Below are positions 28,949 to 41,500 of a stretch of DNA of 63,545 bases, piece by piece. The position numbers and the translations under genes are program-made. The DNA is from Endotrypanum monterogeii. Taxonomy: Eukaryota > Euglenozoa > Kinetoplastea > Trypanosomatida > Trypanosomatidae. The first letter of the stretch is position 1. Each line of letters opens with the position of its first letter. Location of the stretch: positions 1-63,545 of the forward strand of contig KV784167.1 in the NCBI GenBank assembly GCA_000333855.2. Direction: 5' to 3'. A model generated the notes under the pieces. That model did not search any database, had not been told where the DNA came from, and saw only the letters and a program-made list of their open reading frames with translations.

Positions 28949-29440
28949 ATGTGCAAGGACCTATTGAATACGGAGAAACACAGGGAGAATAAACAAGGAA
29001 GGAAACAATAATAAAAATAGTAATAATATTTTTTTTTTAATCTCGACAATCAGAATCGGAGCGCACAGGTCTACACCGCTTGTTATTTGGAATATGATGT
29101 AGGATCCCCTCGCGTGTGTGGGTGTGGGTGTGTGTGTGTGCGTATGTGCAGCTCTCCACTTTTTTTTTTAAACTCGGTAACGTGCTTTCATGTACACAGC
29201 GAAAAAAAAAAGACACACGGAGGTTGGTGAGATCTTCGGGCACCAGGCGCGTTGGTGGAAGGGACAGTCATGCGGAGAAGAAGATGGAGTAGGGTTGAGA
29301 AAGGTTTAAGGTATTGTCACGAACCATTGTGGCGTGCGGACGATGGGGGGAGGCCAAAAAAGACAAACCCCGAAATGAAAGGACGGGGTCGATCACCCAC
29401 GACACATGCGCGCAGACCGCGTCCTCCGGTGCGCGGAAGG

Positions 29441-29441
29441 T

Positions 29442-29473
<32 letters not shown>

Positions 29474-29474
29474 G
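29441..29474. repeat. (TG)n microsatellite
   Basis: TG repeat with one T interruption near 29449, in the 3' flank of the exportin-T-like gene. Confidence 0.93.
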
Positions 29475-30053
29475 CAATGCTGGAGTGCTGATGAAAATCA
29501 AAAGCCGTCACTGTCCCCCCCACACACACACACATTGTGCGGTGACTCACCAAGCGGCCCAGGGGAAAGGGAAGGGTAGTGGTGGTAGGAAAGGCTTACT
29601 AAAAAAACACAATCGATGTAGAGATCGCACAAGGCAAGTCGAACAAGTGGAAAACAGGCGCGTGTGTGTGTGTGTCTCTGAGTCTGTGTGTGTGTGTGTG
29701 TGGAGGGGGGGGGGTGTAAGGAGGAAGTCCTCCTCTCGGAGAAGGGACGAGAAACAAGAGCTGTAATAAAACAAGGTCGACAAGAGCCAACATTCCCAGC
29801 AGAACACGTCCTGGTTAATACCTGTGCTGACCTCCTCTCCAGTGCGTCATCGTCCCGCCCCGCCCCCCCCCACCACACACAGACACAGACTCCTCATTCT
29901 GAAAAACATGTACACACACACACACACGTCCACGCAGACAAACAAACAAAAGAGAAACAGGGCGAAATACAAACCGCAACAACGGCAGCAACCACGCAAC
30001 GAAGAAATAAAAAAAAACGCCACAGATTCAAGTAATTTCATTTTCTTTTTCAA

Positions 30054-33000
30054 TCAGGCAGATCCTTGTTGTGATGCTTGACGTCGAGACGCGTGCAGGC
30101 GACTGAGCAACCCCCTAACCTTGATCTTCAGAGCCGCGCTGACGCGTGGTTGATCACGTATAGCTGTGCAGCATTCCATCGCTGTCGCGTCGCCAAGATA
30201 CGGCGCCACGCGGTCATAGAAAACCTGCATCGCAGGATCGCCGTACCGCATCACGAGCAATCGGAATAGCTGCAGCACATCACCCATCAGAGAAATATTC
30301 TTGGCGTCGTCGAGGTCGAAAGAAGGATCTGTGAGCGTGTTGAGGGCAGTCGGCAAAGCTTCCTGCAGAAGGCAATCGCTGCACAGTCGTTGGTTCGCTT
30401 GCGCTGTCGCAGCATCGACTATACCCTCGACACGGCCGTACTGCGCCACCGCCTGAGCGACAACTGATTCGGTCAACTCCTGCGTGAGCTTCCCTAGGAC
30501 CTGTAATGCCGACCTGGGCAGTTCCAGCTCGGCAGGCAGCGTCAAAGTGTAGCAGAGCTGCCGCAGGACGGATACCCAACAAGTTGTCGGCATGAGAGCG
30601 AAGGCCGCCACCCCGCCCCAGACGGAGACATTGAAGAGATATGTGAAGAATTGTTTGTAGACATTTAGCCTCTCGCGTGCGCTTTCGCTGACCACGCCCA
30701 TGCACACAACAGGCGATGCCTCGCTCAGCTCCCCAACATCACACAGCCGCCGCCACAACAGCGATGTCAGCCTCGCAACGGAGGGGACACCACGAGCCCC
30801 CGCCCTGTTCGCGTACTGGAACATCACTCGCAAAAGCCTCGACAGCTCTGGGATTGTCTCCATCCAGCTGAGACAAACAGAGACGTAGTCCTCCACGTGA
30901 ACCCGCAGCAGTTCATACGGCACCGTGTTAATGAGTTGGTGATAATACTGACCAACGGTATCACGCACCGCGGAGCTGCCCGCCAGTGGTTTAGCCGCTT
31001 CCATCACCTGTCGCGTCACGTGTAGAAACATTTGCACAACCAACAAGCTGGTCGGTCGCATCGACCCCCCCACCGACGCCACCTCCGCCGATAAACCCGT
31101 TGGTGCATTCGGCAACACACCCCCGACAATGGCAGACGTGGTCGGCGCCACGTCTGTGGCCAACTTCCCATCGGCACATCCACTAGGCGACAACGCGACT
31201 TCAGTATTCGTAGCACTGCCGACAGGAGACCCCGACCCACCGCCGTTCTCCACGCCACCAAGACCTTTGGCTAGAGCACTGAGGTACGAAATGACGTCTG
31301 CTACCCCTTTTTCCGCTGCGGCGGCACCGCCAACGGCGGCTGGACTGCGAGCGACGCTCGCGTTTCTCATCATCACCGCACAGGAGCCGCTGGCCTGTTG
31401 CAGGGACTGCAGTGCTGAGCACACCACAGTGTGCGTCAGCTCCGCCTTGCAGCCGAGCAGCGGCGCTGCTTCGGAAAGAACTACGCTGGAGACGGGCGTA
31501 CCACCACTACCGTCTCGCTGGGCCGAGTCTGCGAGCAGCTGTAGCGCCTTGGAGGAGCTGCAATCAAGCGTGACGCTGGACTCTTCACTACATATGCTGA
31601 GAAGAATTCCCGTCGCCTCGTACAGCTCGCGGCGATCACCAGGCTGCAGCTGCGGCGCGGTCGTGATGATGCTGTGCAATGCAATGACCATGTCTGCCGC
31701 ATAAGTGCCAAGCTGGGACTTCAGAAGCTGCAAAAGGTAGCCGAAGAGGTAACAGATGCGAGCACGCACACGATCGCTTCGATTCATGACGCCGCACGGC
31801 TGGAGAAGCAGCCGTTGAAGCAAGAGCGGAATATAAATCGGATGGTATGTGAAGAAAAAATGATAGCGGGCGAATACCTCAAAGAAGGCCAAGTGGACAC
31901 ATGTAGCTTCGTGATTGACCACCGCCTCTGTGGTCAGGAGGCGCTGCAGGAGCTGTGTAATGGTGTCGTTTGGGTTTCTGAGATTATCAAGACGTAACGA
32001 CTCGCCCATCTCGTAGAGATATCGCAGCGCCGCCTCCAGCACCTCGGGATCTCTAAAATCTGCGTCGTCCTTCACAGCAGACACCTGCCCTGCATTGCTT
32101 CCCTCGCTCAGCCGACTGAGTCCAGTGAAGAAAATGCCATAGAGATGTGACTTGACCAGGTCGGGGTAACGACGGTGCAGCAAGCGTAGAAGGTTATGCA
32201 GCGCCTTCCGTGGATCAATGATCGTGTCGTCCCACACGCGATCCTCTTCGTACGCCACTCCAGAAATCTTCGTTTGGTGGAAGAACGTGCCGAGGAGGTC
32301 TACCGCCTCGCATTCCAGCAAGTAGGGACTTTTGAGATACACCTGAAGGAAAGGCGTTAGGGTATCGCGCACATCGAGCAGGCCCAGCTGCAGGAGCTGA
32401 GTTGCCTGCCCGACAACGGCATGCAGCGCACCAGCGAGCCTATCCAGAAGGTCCGGCACCACCCTCAAGGGGCGATCCTGCAGCAGATCCCCATTAGCGT
32501 CCACCACCACCACATTTGTTGCTGGGGTGTTGCAATCGTGTGCTATCGAGGAACACGTGTCCAAAAGCGCCAGGAGCTGACCCCCCACAGCCACAGCGAA
32601 CTTGGCGACCGCGTCGATGTAACATAACGCGTCCTCCGAGGTGAGGGGGAGTTCGAGGAGCGACATCATGCGCGGGAGGGCACTCACTACATTCAGGGCA
32701 CTGAGGGACTCCATCTTCACACCAGGTAGCTGTTTCTTCTCTACCAGCGACTGCAAACATTCGCAGGCTGCCACCCTCAGAGGCGGCACTGTCAGGAGGA
32801 AGTAGAGAAGATCGATCCACTTCGGCGTCATGAAAAGACCAACATCGACCCACTCAATATATGTCTGGACCACGCCCAGGCACAGCTTGGCGATACAAGG
32901 ATTCTGAGCACGAGCATCGCTGAGTAGCACGTTGTACCACATGTCCACCGCCTGCGGAATCACTCGCTCTCGCATTGCATCCTTGAGCTCCATGTCTCGA

Positions 33001-33557
33001 GCTCGCTGCTGCTTTCCCCGCTCCTGGCGATCGCGCACACACACAACACGCTCGTCCACATACTCAAAGATGCGCAGTACATACACGGTCACCACATCGA
33101 CATTTGGAAAAGAGGGGCTCGACTGGCGATGCTGGTACATCTCCAAAGCATCGTCGAAGAGAGATGACCAACGACCCGGATAAAACATTTCCAGCCCCGC
33201 GACCATCATCTGTGCGTGTTTGTTGACAATGTAGTCAACCGGTGTCGCCGTCGATGGAGCGAACAGGTACCGGTGAATGAAGGAGAAGAGTGACTGATAA
33301 AATTCTTGCGCCTGCGCCGCGTCCATCGTGGACGCCAGCAACGGGAAGTGGTGTATGACAGTATTGAAGGCCCAAAAGCATCGCAGCACGTCCATCGACT
33401 CGTTCTGAATGATGTGCAGGCTCAAGTGGAGACCCTCCGCACTCTCACGCAATTTCATTAAATATCGCTCCGCCTCCAGACGCACACTCTGTGGCACACT
33501 CGAATCGATGTTGTGCGTGCGCAGGAGCGCTTCAGCAAAGATGCCCATGCTCGACAT
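30054..33557 (-). CDS. XPOT: Exportin-T-like tRNA nuclear exporter
   Basis: A 1167-residue protein starting at the ATG at 33557 (MSSMGIFAEALL); the frame continues to 33650 but without conserved sequence. Exportin-T (Los1 in yeast) binds mature tRNA with RanGTP and carries it through the nuclear pore. The first 300 residues show the exportin-T pattern: YIVNKHAQMMVAGLEMFYPG followed by RWSSLF (family pattern 'nKlaql.v.lf...yP..W..fF'), then VLRIFEYVDERVV and a charged segment leading to LKDAMRERVIPQAVDMWYNVL. The rest is a long run of HEAT-like helical pairs, with a Gly/Ala/Ser-rich insertion at about 760-860 that is not expected in other species. The human protein is 962 residues, so this one is longer, as is common in this cluster. 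A different karyopherin of the CRM1 group is the main alternative. Confidence 0.8.
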   Translation of the reverse strand: MSSMGIFAEALLRTHNIDSSVPQSVRLEAERYLMKLRESAEGLHLSLHIIQNESMDVLRCFWAFNTVIHHFPLLASTMDAAQAQEFYQSLFSFIHRYLFAPSTATPVDYIVNKHAQMMVAGLEMFYPGRWSSLFDDALEMYQHRQSSPSFPNVDVVTVYVLRIFEYVDERVVCVRDRQERGKQQRARDMELKDAMRERVIPQAVDMWYNVLLSDARAQNPCIAKLCLGVVQTYIEWVDVGLFMTPKWIDLLYFLLTVPPLRVAACECLQSLVEKKQLPGVKMESLSALNVVSALPRMMSLLELPLTSEDALCYIDAVAKFAVAVGGQLLALLDTCSSIAHDCNTPATNVVVVDANGDLLQDRPLRVVPDLLDRLAGALHAVVGQATQLLQLGLLDVRDTLTPFLQVYLKSPYLLECEAVDLLGTFFHQTKISGVAYEEDRVWDDTIIDPRKALHNLLRLLHRRYPDLVKSHLYGIFFTGLSRLSEGSNAGQVSAVKDDADFRDPEVLEAALRYLYEMGESLRLDNLRNPNDTITQLLQRLLTTEAVVNHEATCVHLAFFEVFARYHFFFTYHPIYIPLLLQRLLLQPCGVMNRSDRVRARICYLFGYLLQLLKSQLGTYAADMVIALHSIITTAPQLQPGDRRELYEATGILLSICSEESSVTLDCSSSKALQLLADSAQRDGSGGTPVSSVVLSEAAPLLGCKAELTHTVVCSALQSLQQASGSCAVMMRNASVARSPAAVGGAAAAEKGVADVISYLSALAKGLGGVENGGGSGSPVGSATNTEVALSPSGCADGKLATDVAPTTSAIVGGVLPNAPTGLSAEVASVGGSMRPTSLLVVQMFLHVTRQVMEAAKPLAGSSAVRDTVGQYYHQLINTVPYELLRVHVEDYVSVCLSWMETIPELSRLLRVMFQYANRAGARGVPSVARLTSLLWRRLCDVGELSEASPVVCMGVVSESARERLNVYKQFFTYLFNVSVWGGVAAFALMPTTCWVSVLRQLCYTLTLPAELELPRSALQVLGKLTQELTESVVAQAVAQYGRVEGIVDAATAQANQRLCSDCLLQEALPTALNTLTDPSFDLDDAKNISLMGDVLQLFRLLVMRYGDPAMQVFYDRVAPYLGDATAMECCTAIRDQPRVSAALKIKVRGLLSRLHASRRQASQQGSA

Positions 33558-34459
33558 CGCCCGCTGCGCGTCAACACAGCAAGCGATTGCACCGCAGGGC
33601 GACGACGACAAGATCACACAAATACACAAACACGCACACCGCACGCGCAACCACTACCAGTGCCCAAAAAAAGAAAAAGAAAAAACAAACGTAGAGGTAT
33701 GCTTGCCGTTGTTCACAAGCACACGCCCCCTCCTCCTCCTCTTCCTCCTCCCCCTTCTCCCCCCCACCTCCGGAAGAAAACAAAAAAAAAAAAATTGTGG
33801 CAGGCAAGACACACTTTGGGGAGGAGGGAAAAAAAAGGGGGAGGAGGGGAGGAGGAGGGAGGAGGAGGGAGAGAAAGAGTATGCACGCCAGTAATTTAGA
33901 AATATAAATAGATATATATATAAATATAAATATATATATAAATATATAAATATAAAAGAGTCGTGGGAAGGGGAGGAGGAAACAGGGAAATGAAGCAGCC
34001 ACAGATAAACAGCAACGGAAGCACGGGTGGGTGGGAGGACACCCGACAAAAATACCAACAATAAACACACAACGTCCTCCAAGAAAAAAAAATGTTATCA
34101 GCGCCCCGACGGATATCCGTCGCAGCGCTCAGGTGTCTCTCTGAGCTCTGTGATGACAGAGAAGACAAATCCAGTCTGCGAGAGAAAAAAAAGGGGGGAA
34201 AGAGGGGAGGAGGAGCAGTAGCAGACAGGAACAGACAAAAGCTGTACTCAATGAAGCTGAAACTACACGCACGCGGGATTAAATACGCGAACAAAAAAAA
34301 AAAAGAAAAGAGTACAGCAACACATAACAAAAATATTATTTTTTTTTGTCTTTGTCTTCCCTTTCTTCTTTTTTTTCGTTTTTTTTTGGCCTGTGTCGTC
34401 TATTATCGCTCGTCCTTTATGTCTGGAAACAAGACTGCTGAACACAAGACCATATATAG

Positions 34460-34501
<42 letters not shown>

Positions 34502-35553
34502 CTTTGTGTGAAGGGCTTTGGATTCGTTAGGGTTATGGCTTAGAATTTTGGTTTTGTTTTTGGACGTTGCTCCTCTGCGCTGTTGCTGATGTTAACGATG
34601 TTCTGTGTGTATTGTGTGCCAGTGTGTGTCACTGTCTGTGGGGGGGAGACGGCGTATGTATTTTTCTCTTAGATTTATAGTTGTTTCGATGACGCTTCCC
34701 AGCAGAAGCGCAGCGCTATGGAGAATGGAGATACAGAGAGGTGGCAGGGTAGACAACAGAAAGTTAATGGAGCAATGAAAAGTGCTTGAGCGTGCAGTAT
34801 AGACATACATATGTACCTATGCACACATGACGACGTATGACACGGCGAAACAACATGGATATTGTCATCGAGTGCACTCGCAAACCTGCACACACACAAT
34901 CGTGTGAAGAAAAAGAAATGCAAGGCAAGGCAAGGGGGGGAAAGGGGGGGAGGGGGAGAGGTGCTCCGTGCCTTCAAGGCAGTGCAATGTAGTCGCCTCG
35001 ACATTTAATAAAAGTGTGCGTTTAATTGTTCGTGCAAACGCTCTGCGGTGAATGGCTCGACTACAACGCACTAGATGCAAAAAAAAAAAGCACTTGTAAA
35101 CATGATATATTTCTCTTATCAGGGAGGTAAGCACTCAGAGCCACTCGAGGTCCTCCGCCCCCTCTTTCACAGAAAGAGACACAAAGAGATGGATAGGAAG
35201 ACATGACGATAGAGAGGGGGAGTGATGCCATGACGCCTCTTAAGAGGCGCGCACCACATAATGAACAGCCTCGGCAAGATGGCACAGAGGTATGTATATC
35301 CAAGCAATCTGCGAGCCCACACCCATCCACCCACCACTGCCACTACTATGAACCCAGTCACCACGGAGAACTGCAACGACAACAACAACAAAAAAAAAAA
35401 AAAGCACTCGATACGCAGCCTCTGTGAAATTCGAGGCGAGAGCCTCCCCCCACCCCCACCCCCCTCCCCCTCCGACACCGGATGGTGGCGCGTCTGAGAC
35501 CCGGTACGAGATGGTCGTCGAGGGGCGGGGAGGGGGAAGGGGGGGGGGCCTAC
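33558..35553. other. Intergenic spacer with TA/TG repeats and poly-G block
   Basis: It spans the 3' flank of the ATM gene and the 5' flank of the exportin-T-like gene. The part near 33665-33890 is pyrimidine/purine-rich (CTCCTCCTCC then GGAGGAGG). AT-rich repeats lie at 33899-33955. TA and TG repeats lie at 34460-34501. G runs occur at 34935-34962 and 35523-35548, the latter directly beside the ATM stop codon. No gene is supported. Confidence 0.45.
34460..34501. repeat. Adjoining (TA)n and (TG)n microsatellites
   Basis: TA repeat at 34460-34485 passes directly into TG repeat at 34486-34501, the same arrangement as at 16347-16392 and 52360-52396. Confidence 0.93.
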
Positions 35554-38500
35554 CTACACCCATTGCGACCAGCCGGGAAACATCAATGCCAAGCTTTCTA
35601 CGCGCTGCGCTTCCTCAATCAACTTTCGGACGTGCGTTGGGACGCTGAGCGTGTCACCGCCTTCGTTGCCTCGCAGCTTCATGTCAATGCGAGCCAGCGT
35701 TCGAGCCGCATCTGCCGTACTGCCATGGGTGCGCAGAGGCACATGTTGCCGCGGGCGGCTGTCGTGCGGTACGTCACCGCCGTCTCCACTCACAGGGATC
35801 GTGATTGTCGGGGCACCAATGACCCACCGCGCCAACGGATCGTGCATGATAGAGCCTAGAATTGTTCGAACGAGTTCCCGTTTGCCTCGAAGCAGGTGCA
35901 TCGCTGCCTCCGCACACGGACGCAGACTTCCCTCTGTGCCACGGACACCGAGTCCATCAATAACGTTTCGCGTCAGTCGGAAAGGGACAAGCTCCGGCAC
36001 GGGGAGAAGTTTGTTTTGGTCAAAGGCGATGCCGAGGTCAATGTGCACCACCTCAGCCGTTTTCTTGTGCAGGAGAATGTTGTTGATGTGCCGATCACCC
36101 AGCCCGACCACGTAGCCCACGACGCTCGACGCGGCAACGCTGCGGGTAAATGCCTGCTGTCGATCCACCCACATCGACGCGGACGAGTACTCCTCCAAGA
36201 AGAAATAATGAAGGGCGGGGGTGAATTTCTGGTAGAGACTCAGGAGCACTTGACACCTGCTGCTCTGCGGCGCGCTTTGCAACTCGAGACGGCACTCCCT
36301 CGAGGTGGGCTCACCAGGAAAGTATCGCTCATGAGCGCCGGGGTGCTCCTCCCTCCCCGCGCAACGACCCGTCAAATACTCCCCAAGCGGGATCGTGTGC
36401 TCGACCCACTGCAGAATGCCAGCCGTGGGAGCCAGAGGTACAATTGTGAAGGTGCGAATACGCAGCGGCCGCGTTGCCGTGCGTCGACGAAACAGTCGGT
36501 TGGCAGTTGTGAAGACCTGCTCAATGAGCGCGTCCTGCCTGAGGTCGTCGCCGGCCTTCAACAACTGCCGAACAACACTACCGTCGCTCAGTTCACATCG
36601 CAACACCTTTGGCACGTTGACACCACCAGGGGTGGTGAAGAAGTCGAGGTAACGCATCACGTGCGGCACCACTACCGCAGCACCGCCGGCGATGGGAGGA
36701 ATCACTGCAGGGTCGACGGAGGTGGGTGGAGGAATGGAAAGATGGCGCACGTCCTTCATCAACATGAAATCCCTACGGATCGGGTGCTTCTTGTTGGTCT
36801 GCGCCGTGGCGGCACTGCGGTCAAAGGCAAACTCCAGGTACGCCGAGCTCAGCAACTGTGCGTGCTGAAGCTGTTTTGAAAACAAAGAGGCAGCCGATGT
36901 ATTGTCATGCGTGCGGTTCGAGGTCTTGGTGTTGATCTGGGCAGAAGCTAGCCCGACGAGAAGAGCACGCGCCGCCGTCATCTTGACTCCGTCGACCTTG
37001 TGGAGGGTGTTCACATCGCTTGACTTGGCGAACGTGTGGCCGTGGCAGAGGGCCAAGAGGGGCCACACAACGTGCATCGGGTAATCACGCGCGAGTCGTG
37101 AAACAAGGTAAGCCAGCCGCTCTCCTTCGTGTGGGTCACCGAGCTGTGCGGTCAGCTGTGCTGCCAGTGGCACAAAGACGGCTGTCGGAATGCGCTCCAC
37201 CGCCTTGTCAAGGACTTTACCAAGCACCTCGTTACCACCACAGTCCATATCAGCGACATTCACCCAAAGCTCCACAAACCCAAAGACAGCGTGAATCGTA
37301 TCCTCCTCGGGATCCGCTGGCAGACACGGCACCTCCGCGAGGGAGGACGCACTCCTATTAGGGCACCCAGCGGCACTGCCCACGGCGCTGTGCTGTGCCG
37401 CGTGGTGGAATTGTAGAAACCTCGAGTAGGCGTTGATGGCGCTGCGGCGGTAGAGGCCCAAGTTCGACTTCTCAGTGTACCACTCGTCTTCAAGGCGTTT
37501 GATGTCGCCAGCGAGCTCACGGATGCGTCGCCGTATAACACGCAGCTGATCCTCGCTGAGAATCACAGATGGCACTGCCTCACCAGACACGGCAGAGCGA
37601 CCACGCTGTGCCCGCATAGTTACCCTCCCACGCCCCTGTGGGCCTGTGGGCATTGCTGCTGTAGTCGTCGCCCCAGTGGACGCTCCAGGCTCTACCACGC
37701 TCGATGGGCCGTGCGGTGGAGCGCCAGCTCGCCCAGAGTTCGTCTGCATCGCTGCTTCCAACTGTGCTTCCAAGCTTGCCTTGAGCTCCTTAGATTCCTC
37801 GACGCTATCGCGTAACTGTTGATGCTCGTGGCTCGTCAGGCGAATCACAATCTCATCGGCAAGTGTGTGGCACAGTCGCGCTAGCAGAAAGCTGCAAGCA
37901 CCGGTGTCGTCGGAAGCCGCTGCGCGAGAAAGAAATGGGTCGCGTACAAGCTGAGATGGCGGCAATAACTGTAGGTCCGAGTGCCACAGCATCAGCTGCT
38001 GAATGACTCGTGGCTCCTGTGGCGCGCGCCCAGGTGCGGTGCGCAGCTGCGCAACAGTGTGAAGCGCGTCGCTGGGCGACCCCCCAGCCACTGCTGCGGC
38101 TGTGGGTATTTGAAGAAGAGCGAGAGCCTCCTGCCATCTGCCAAGGCCATACGCGATTTGAGCTCTGCGTAGTGCGAGGTCCATTGGGTTCACCTGGACC
38201 CGCTTCTCTCCCTTGGGTTCGTCCCCCGCGCCTGCCAGCGGCTCCGCTTGCCCAGCCTCGCTGCACACACCCCGTGCGTTCTCCCTCATCCAGTCAGACA
38301 GCCAACGGTGTGCTGTGGCCGCATCTCGACTCAAAAGCGCCTCCTCTGTGGACCCGAGCACACATCGGTACCAGCCCTCTGCATTCCCATAGACCTGACA
38401 GAGTGCATGGCGTACAGAGTACAGCAACTCTCGCGAAGAGTAGTCCACCGTGGATGGCACCTGTGGCGCCCATGAACCACTCGCACCCCTTTTCGAGGCT

Positions 38501-41500
38501 TGCTCTGACGAGTCGCCCGGTGTATATCGAAGCCACACCGGCAACTCCACTACACGACGACTTGGCTTTGATGGCGGTTTGGGTCTGCAACCGGCGGGAA
38601 ATCCCCTCGTTTTGTGAGTTGACTTGTCTGAGTTAACTGCCAAGAAGCGCATCGCGCAGTCGCGAACCTCGTTGAGCGCCTCTGCGGCCATCACAGTCGT
38701 CACAAGGGTGGTAGGGGACAGCTGCTGACGCAAGGCAGACTCGGCACGGCGAACGTGGTGCATACTCAACAACGGCTGCTCATTGTGTAGAGCAAGGAAG
38801 GAGTAGAGAAGATGTACATAAAATGTGCCGGCCGAAGTCGGTGTCGAGGAGGCAGACCAGGGTGGCGGCGCCATCGTATTCCTGCCGAGCGAAAGGCGCT
38901 GGAGCACCTCGCGGGGCACACACATGGATGCGCGGCTCGTGGGGGAGCCATCCCCCACACCCCCGCAACGGGACCACTGCCCACACCTCCACGCAGCCTC
39001 AGCAAGGAGAGACTGGAAGGACGCCTCTCCAGGGGACGTCCACGAAAAACCGTCATCCGCTGCACCGTCGCTGATTGGCGCACAGGACACTCCTGAAGGA
39101 CCCCCGTCCGCTGCGATCACACTCGCTTCGCTGCGGACGGGACCGCGCTCTAACACATCAACACTTCTCTCGGCATCACCCATGCTGTCTGAGGCCCCAT
39201 CGCAACAGTCCCTCTGACGCAGTACCGCAGTTTCACATCGCCGGCGGCTCGGGCACACGTTCAGCAACACATCCAACGCTGTGCGAGGAAAGCCATGGAG
39301 GAGGAGGAGGGTCGCACGCTGCAAGGGCACGGCCCACGGAGCAGCCTCCTGGGTTGGCCACCTCTCCCGCAGCGCAGCCATCGGCTCTGTAGCACCGGCA
39401 GACTCGCCCCCTGAACCACTCTCAGCAGTCGCTCGAGCGCTTGACACGTCACGTCCGGTGGACCTACCACCGCTGTGGCGGGTTTCACGCTCCTCCAAGA
39501 GGAGCAGCTCATCCAGCCACGCGGCAGCCGCAAAGGGACCTGCAGAAAGACTATCGTTCGCCCCAGTGGCACTAGACACCGCGAAAATCGAGCCGCCTTC
39601 GCCGGCGTGCGTGACACGACGAATGGTACTGCCGCTAGAGCGTCTACGTGCCGCGCTGAGGGTGGTCAGGGGAAGTGCACCGCTACATGAATTCAAAGTG
39701 CACTCTCGCCTGGTACACCCGCAGTGTGATGCAACCGTGAGCGACTGCAATCGCATCATGGCAGAGACCCCCACAACATCATCCAAATCTAGCTGCGCCT
39801 GCACCGAGTCGTACAACTCAAATATGTCAACTGCGAAGGATCGAGTTTTCTCTCGCACTGCCTCGTGACGCTCGCGGGCGCGGCCACCACTGCTGCGGGC
39901 AGCTCCAGCACCACTTGCGTGCACCACAGATGACGCGGAAGGGTAGTCGGTCGCCTTGGCAAGTGGGAAGAGCACGGAATAGGGCGCGCTTGAGACAGCG
40001 AGGACTGCTTCTCCGGCACTGGCACCGTCGCGAAGCATCAGTGCGGAGCGGGTCGTCTCACCCTCACTACACAGCGCCGCAGCGCCGGTGCGGGATCCGT
40101 AGAGGGACTCGCCGCTGATTTGGGAGAAGAGCAGAGCAACATGCGACTCGCCGACCTGCGACGCGGCGCGCGCGAGGCGCGCAGGTGGGATATCGCTCAA
40201 CCAGTAGCACTCCTCCATATCCTGCAACGACGGTACAGAGCCAAGAGCTGAGGGCCACACCACCCCCTTGACCAGCGCTTGGTCGCCTGAGGCAAGCGCG
40301 GCAGAGGACACGGAGCTCGTTTTCGTGCGGGAGGAACAGGCCGCCTTGGCGCCTTTGAGTCCACGATGGCGTGTGGCGCGGAGCAAGACCGCAAAGCACT
40401 GTTCAAGGACGCGCAGAAATACGCGTGCCGTATGCGCAGCGCACCTCGGCTCCTCAAACACAAAAGTATCCAGATTCTTGCTCCACTCCCTACGCATCGC
40501 GCGCTGCCCCTCACTTTCACGCGAGCACAGTGCATGCAACAGCACGGGAAGCAGCAGCTGCTCCGCCATGCGCACGTGGATGCCAGCGCCACCACCTGCC
40601 ACTGGCATACCGTCGGCGTCGGAAGCAACTTCGCCAGAAGCCGGCGTCGACGTCGACGTCGCAACCTCCGAGGCCCTCAGCTCAGCCATAAGCAGAGGCA
40701 CCAACGCACCCCACAGTATACTTTGCCTCCACAGGCCGTACGTGTTCGCGGCGGCCAAAACAAAACGGCAAAGGAAGGCCCGCTGGTTCGGTGGAGACTG
40801 CCGAAGCGGTCTCCAGACCGATGAGCTTGAGAGGTGCGCGTCGGCGGCATCGCCTGGAAGGCCGCCTCCGCTACGCAGCAGAGAGGTGCGTAAGGTGCTG
40901 CTGGAGCTCCGCATCACCCACAGAAAACGGCGCTGAAGAAATCGGCGAATTTGTGCATTGGGGGATGTCTTTGACTGACCGCCACTCGATACCGCAGGAT
41001 CCCTCGCGGATGTAAGCAATCCAGAGACACGTTGCTCCCACGCACCGATCATGAGCTGAACGATCCCCTCATCAAGACCCGACAGAGTCCCTGCAGGCCT
41101 TATCTGCTCCACTGCCTCTCCCCTCTCAACGTACGATACCAAGCATGAAACCCACAGACGCAAGGCGCACATACCCAAAGCCGAGGCGTCCGCGTCGGCG
41201 CACCAGACGAGCTGCTCCAGCGTGCTCAACTGCTGCGTGTACGCTCGTGCTAGGATGTCGGCAGCAATGTCTTCCGCTGTTTTTTCGATCAAAAAGTCGT
41301 CCTCCGCCATCGGAGGCTCGCTTCCTTCGGGGAACGCGGTCGGCGACGAGACACGGCGCAGTTCATCACACATCGACCACACTGCGCCAGGCCCCTCTGC
41401 CGATGGCGTGCTCGACATGGACGCCACGCACTGAGGAAGCACCACCGCCTCCCCACTCAGAACAACGCAGAAAGACAGTGCGCGGAGCAGTCGAAAGGCG

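Larger units (their letters stand above)
28194..30053. other. Intergenic spacer with several TG repeats and G-rich blocks
   Basis: It lies between the exportin-T-like gene's stop and the CCCH gene's start. It contains (TG)n at 28615-28649, 29114-29140, 29441-29474 and interrupted at 29661-29702, a short (TA)n at 28847-28864, a GGGA-rich block at 28909-28948 and poly-A/T runs. The pyrimidine-rich coding-strand version of 28909-28948 could be a trans-splicing tract. No gene is supported on either strand. Confidence 0.45.

Noticed and set aside
34522..34545. GTTAGGGTTA, similar to the telomere repeat
   Set aside because: There is only one and a half units, which is expected by chance.
35896..36879. 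327-codon plus-strand frame
   Set aside because: It is fully antisense to the ATM kinase domain and is a GC-bias shadow.
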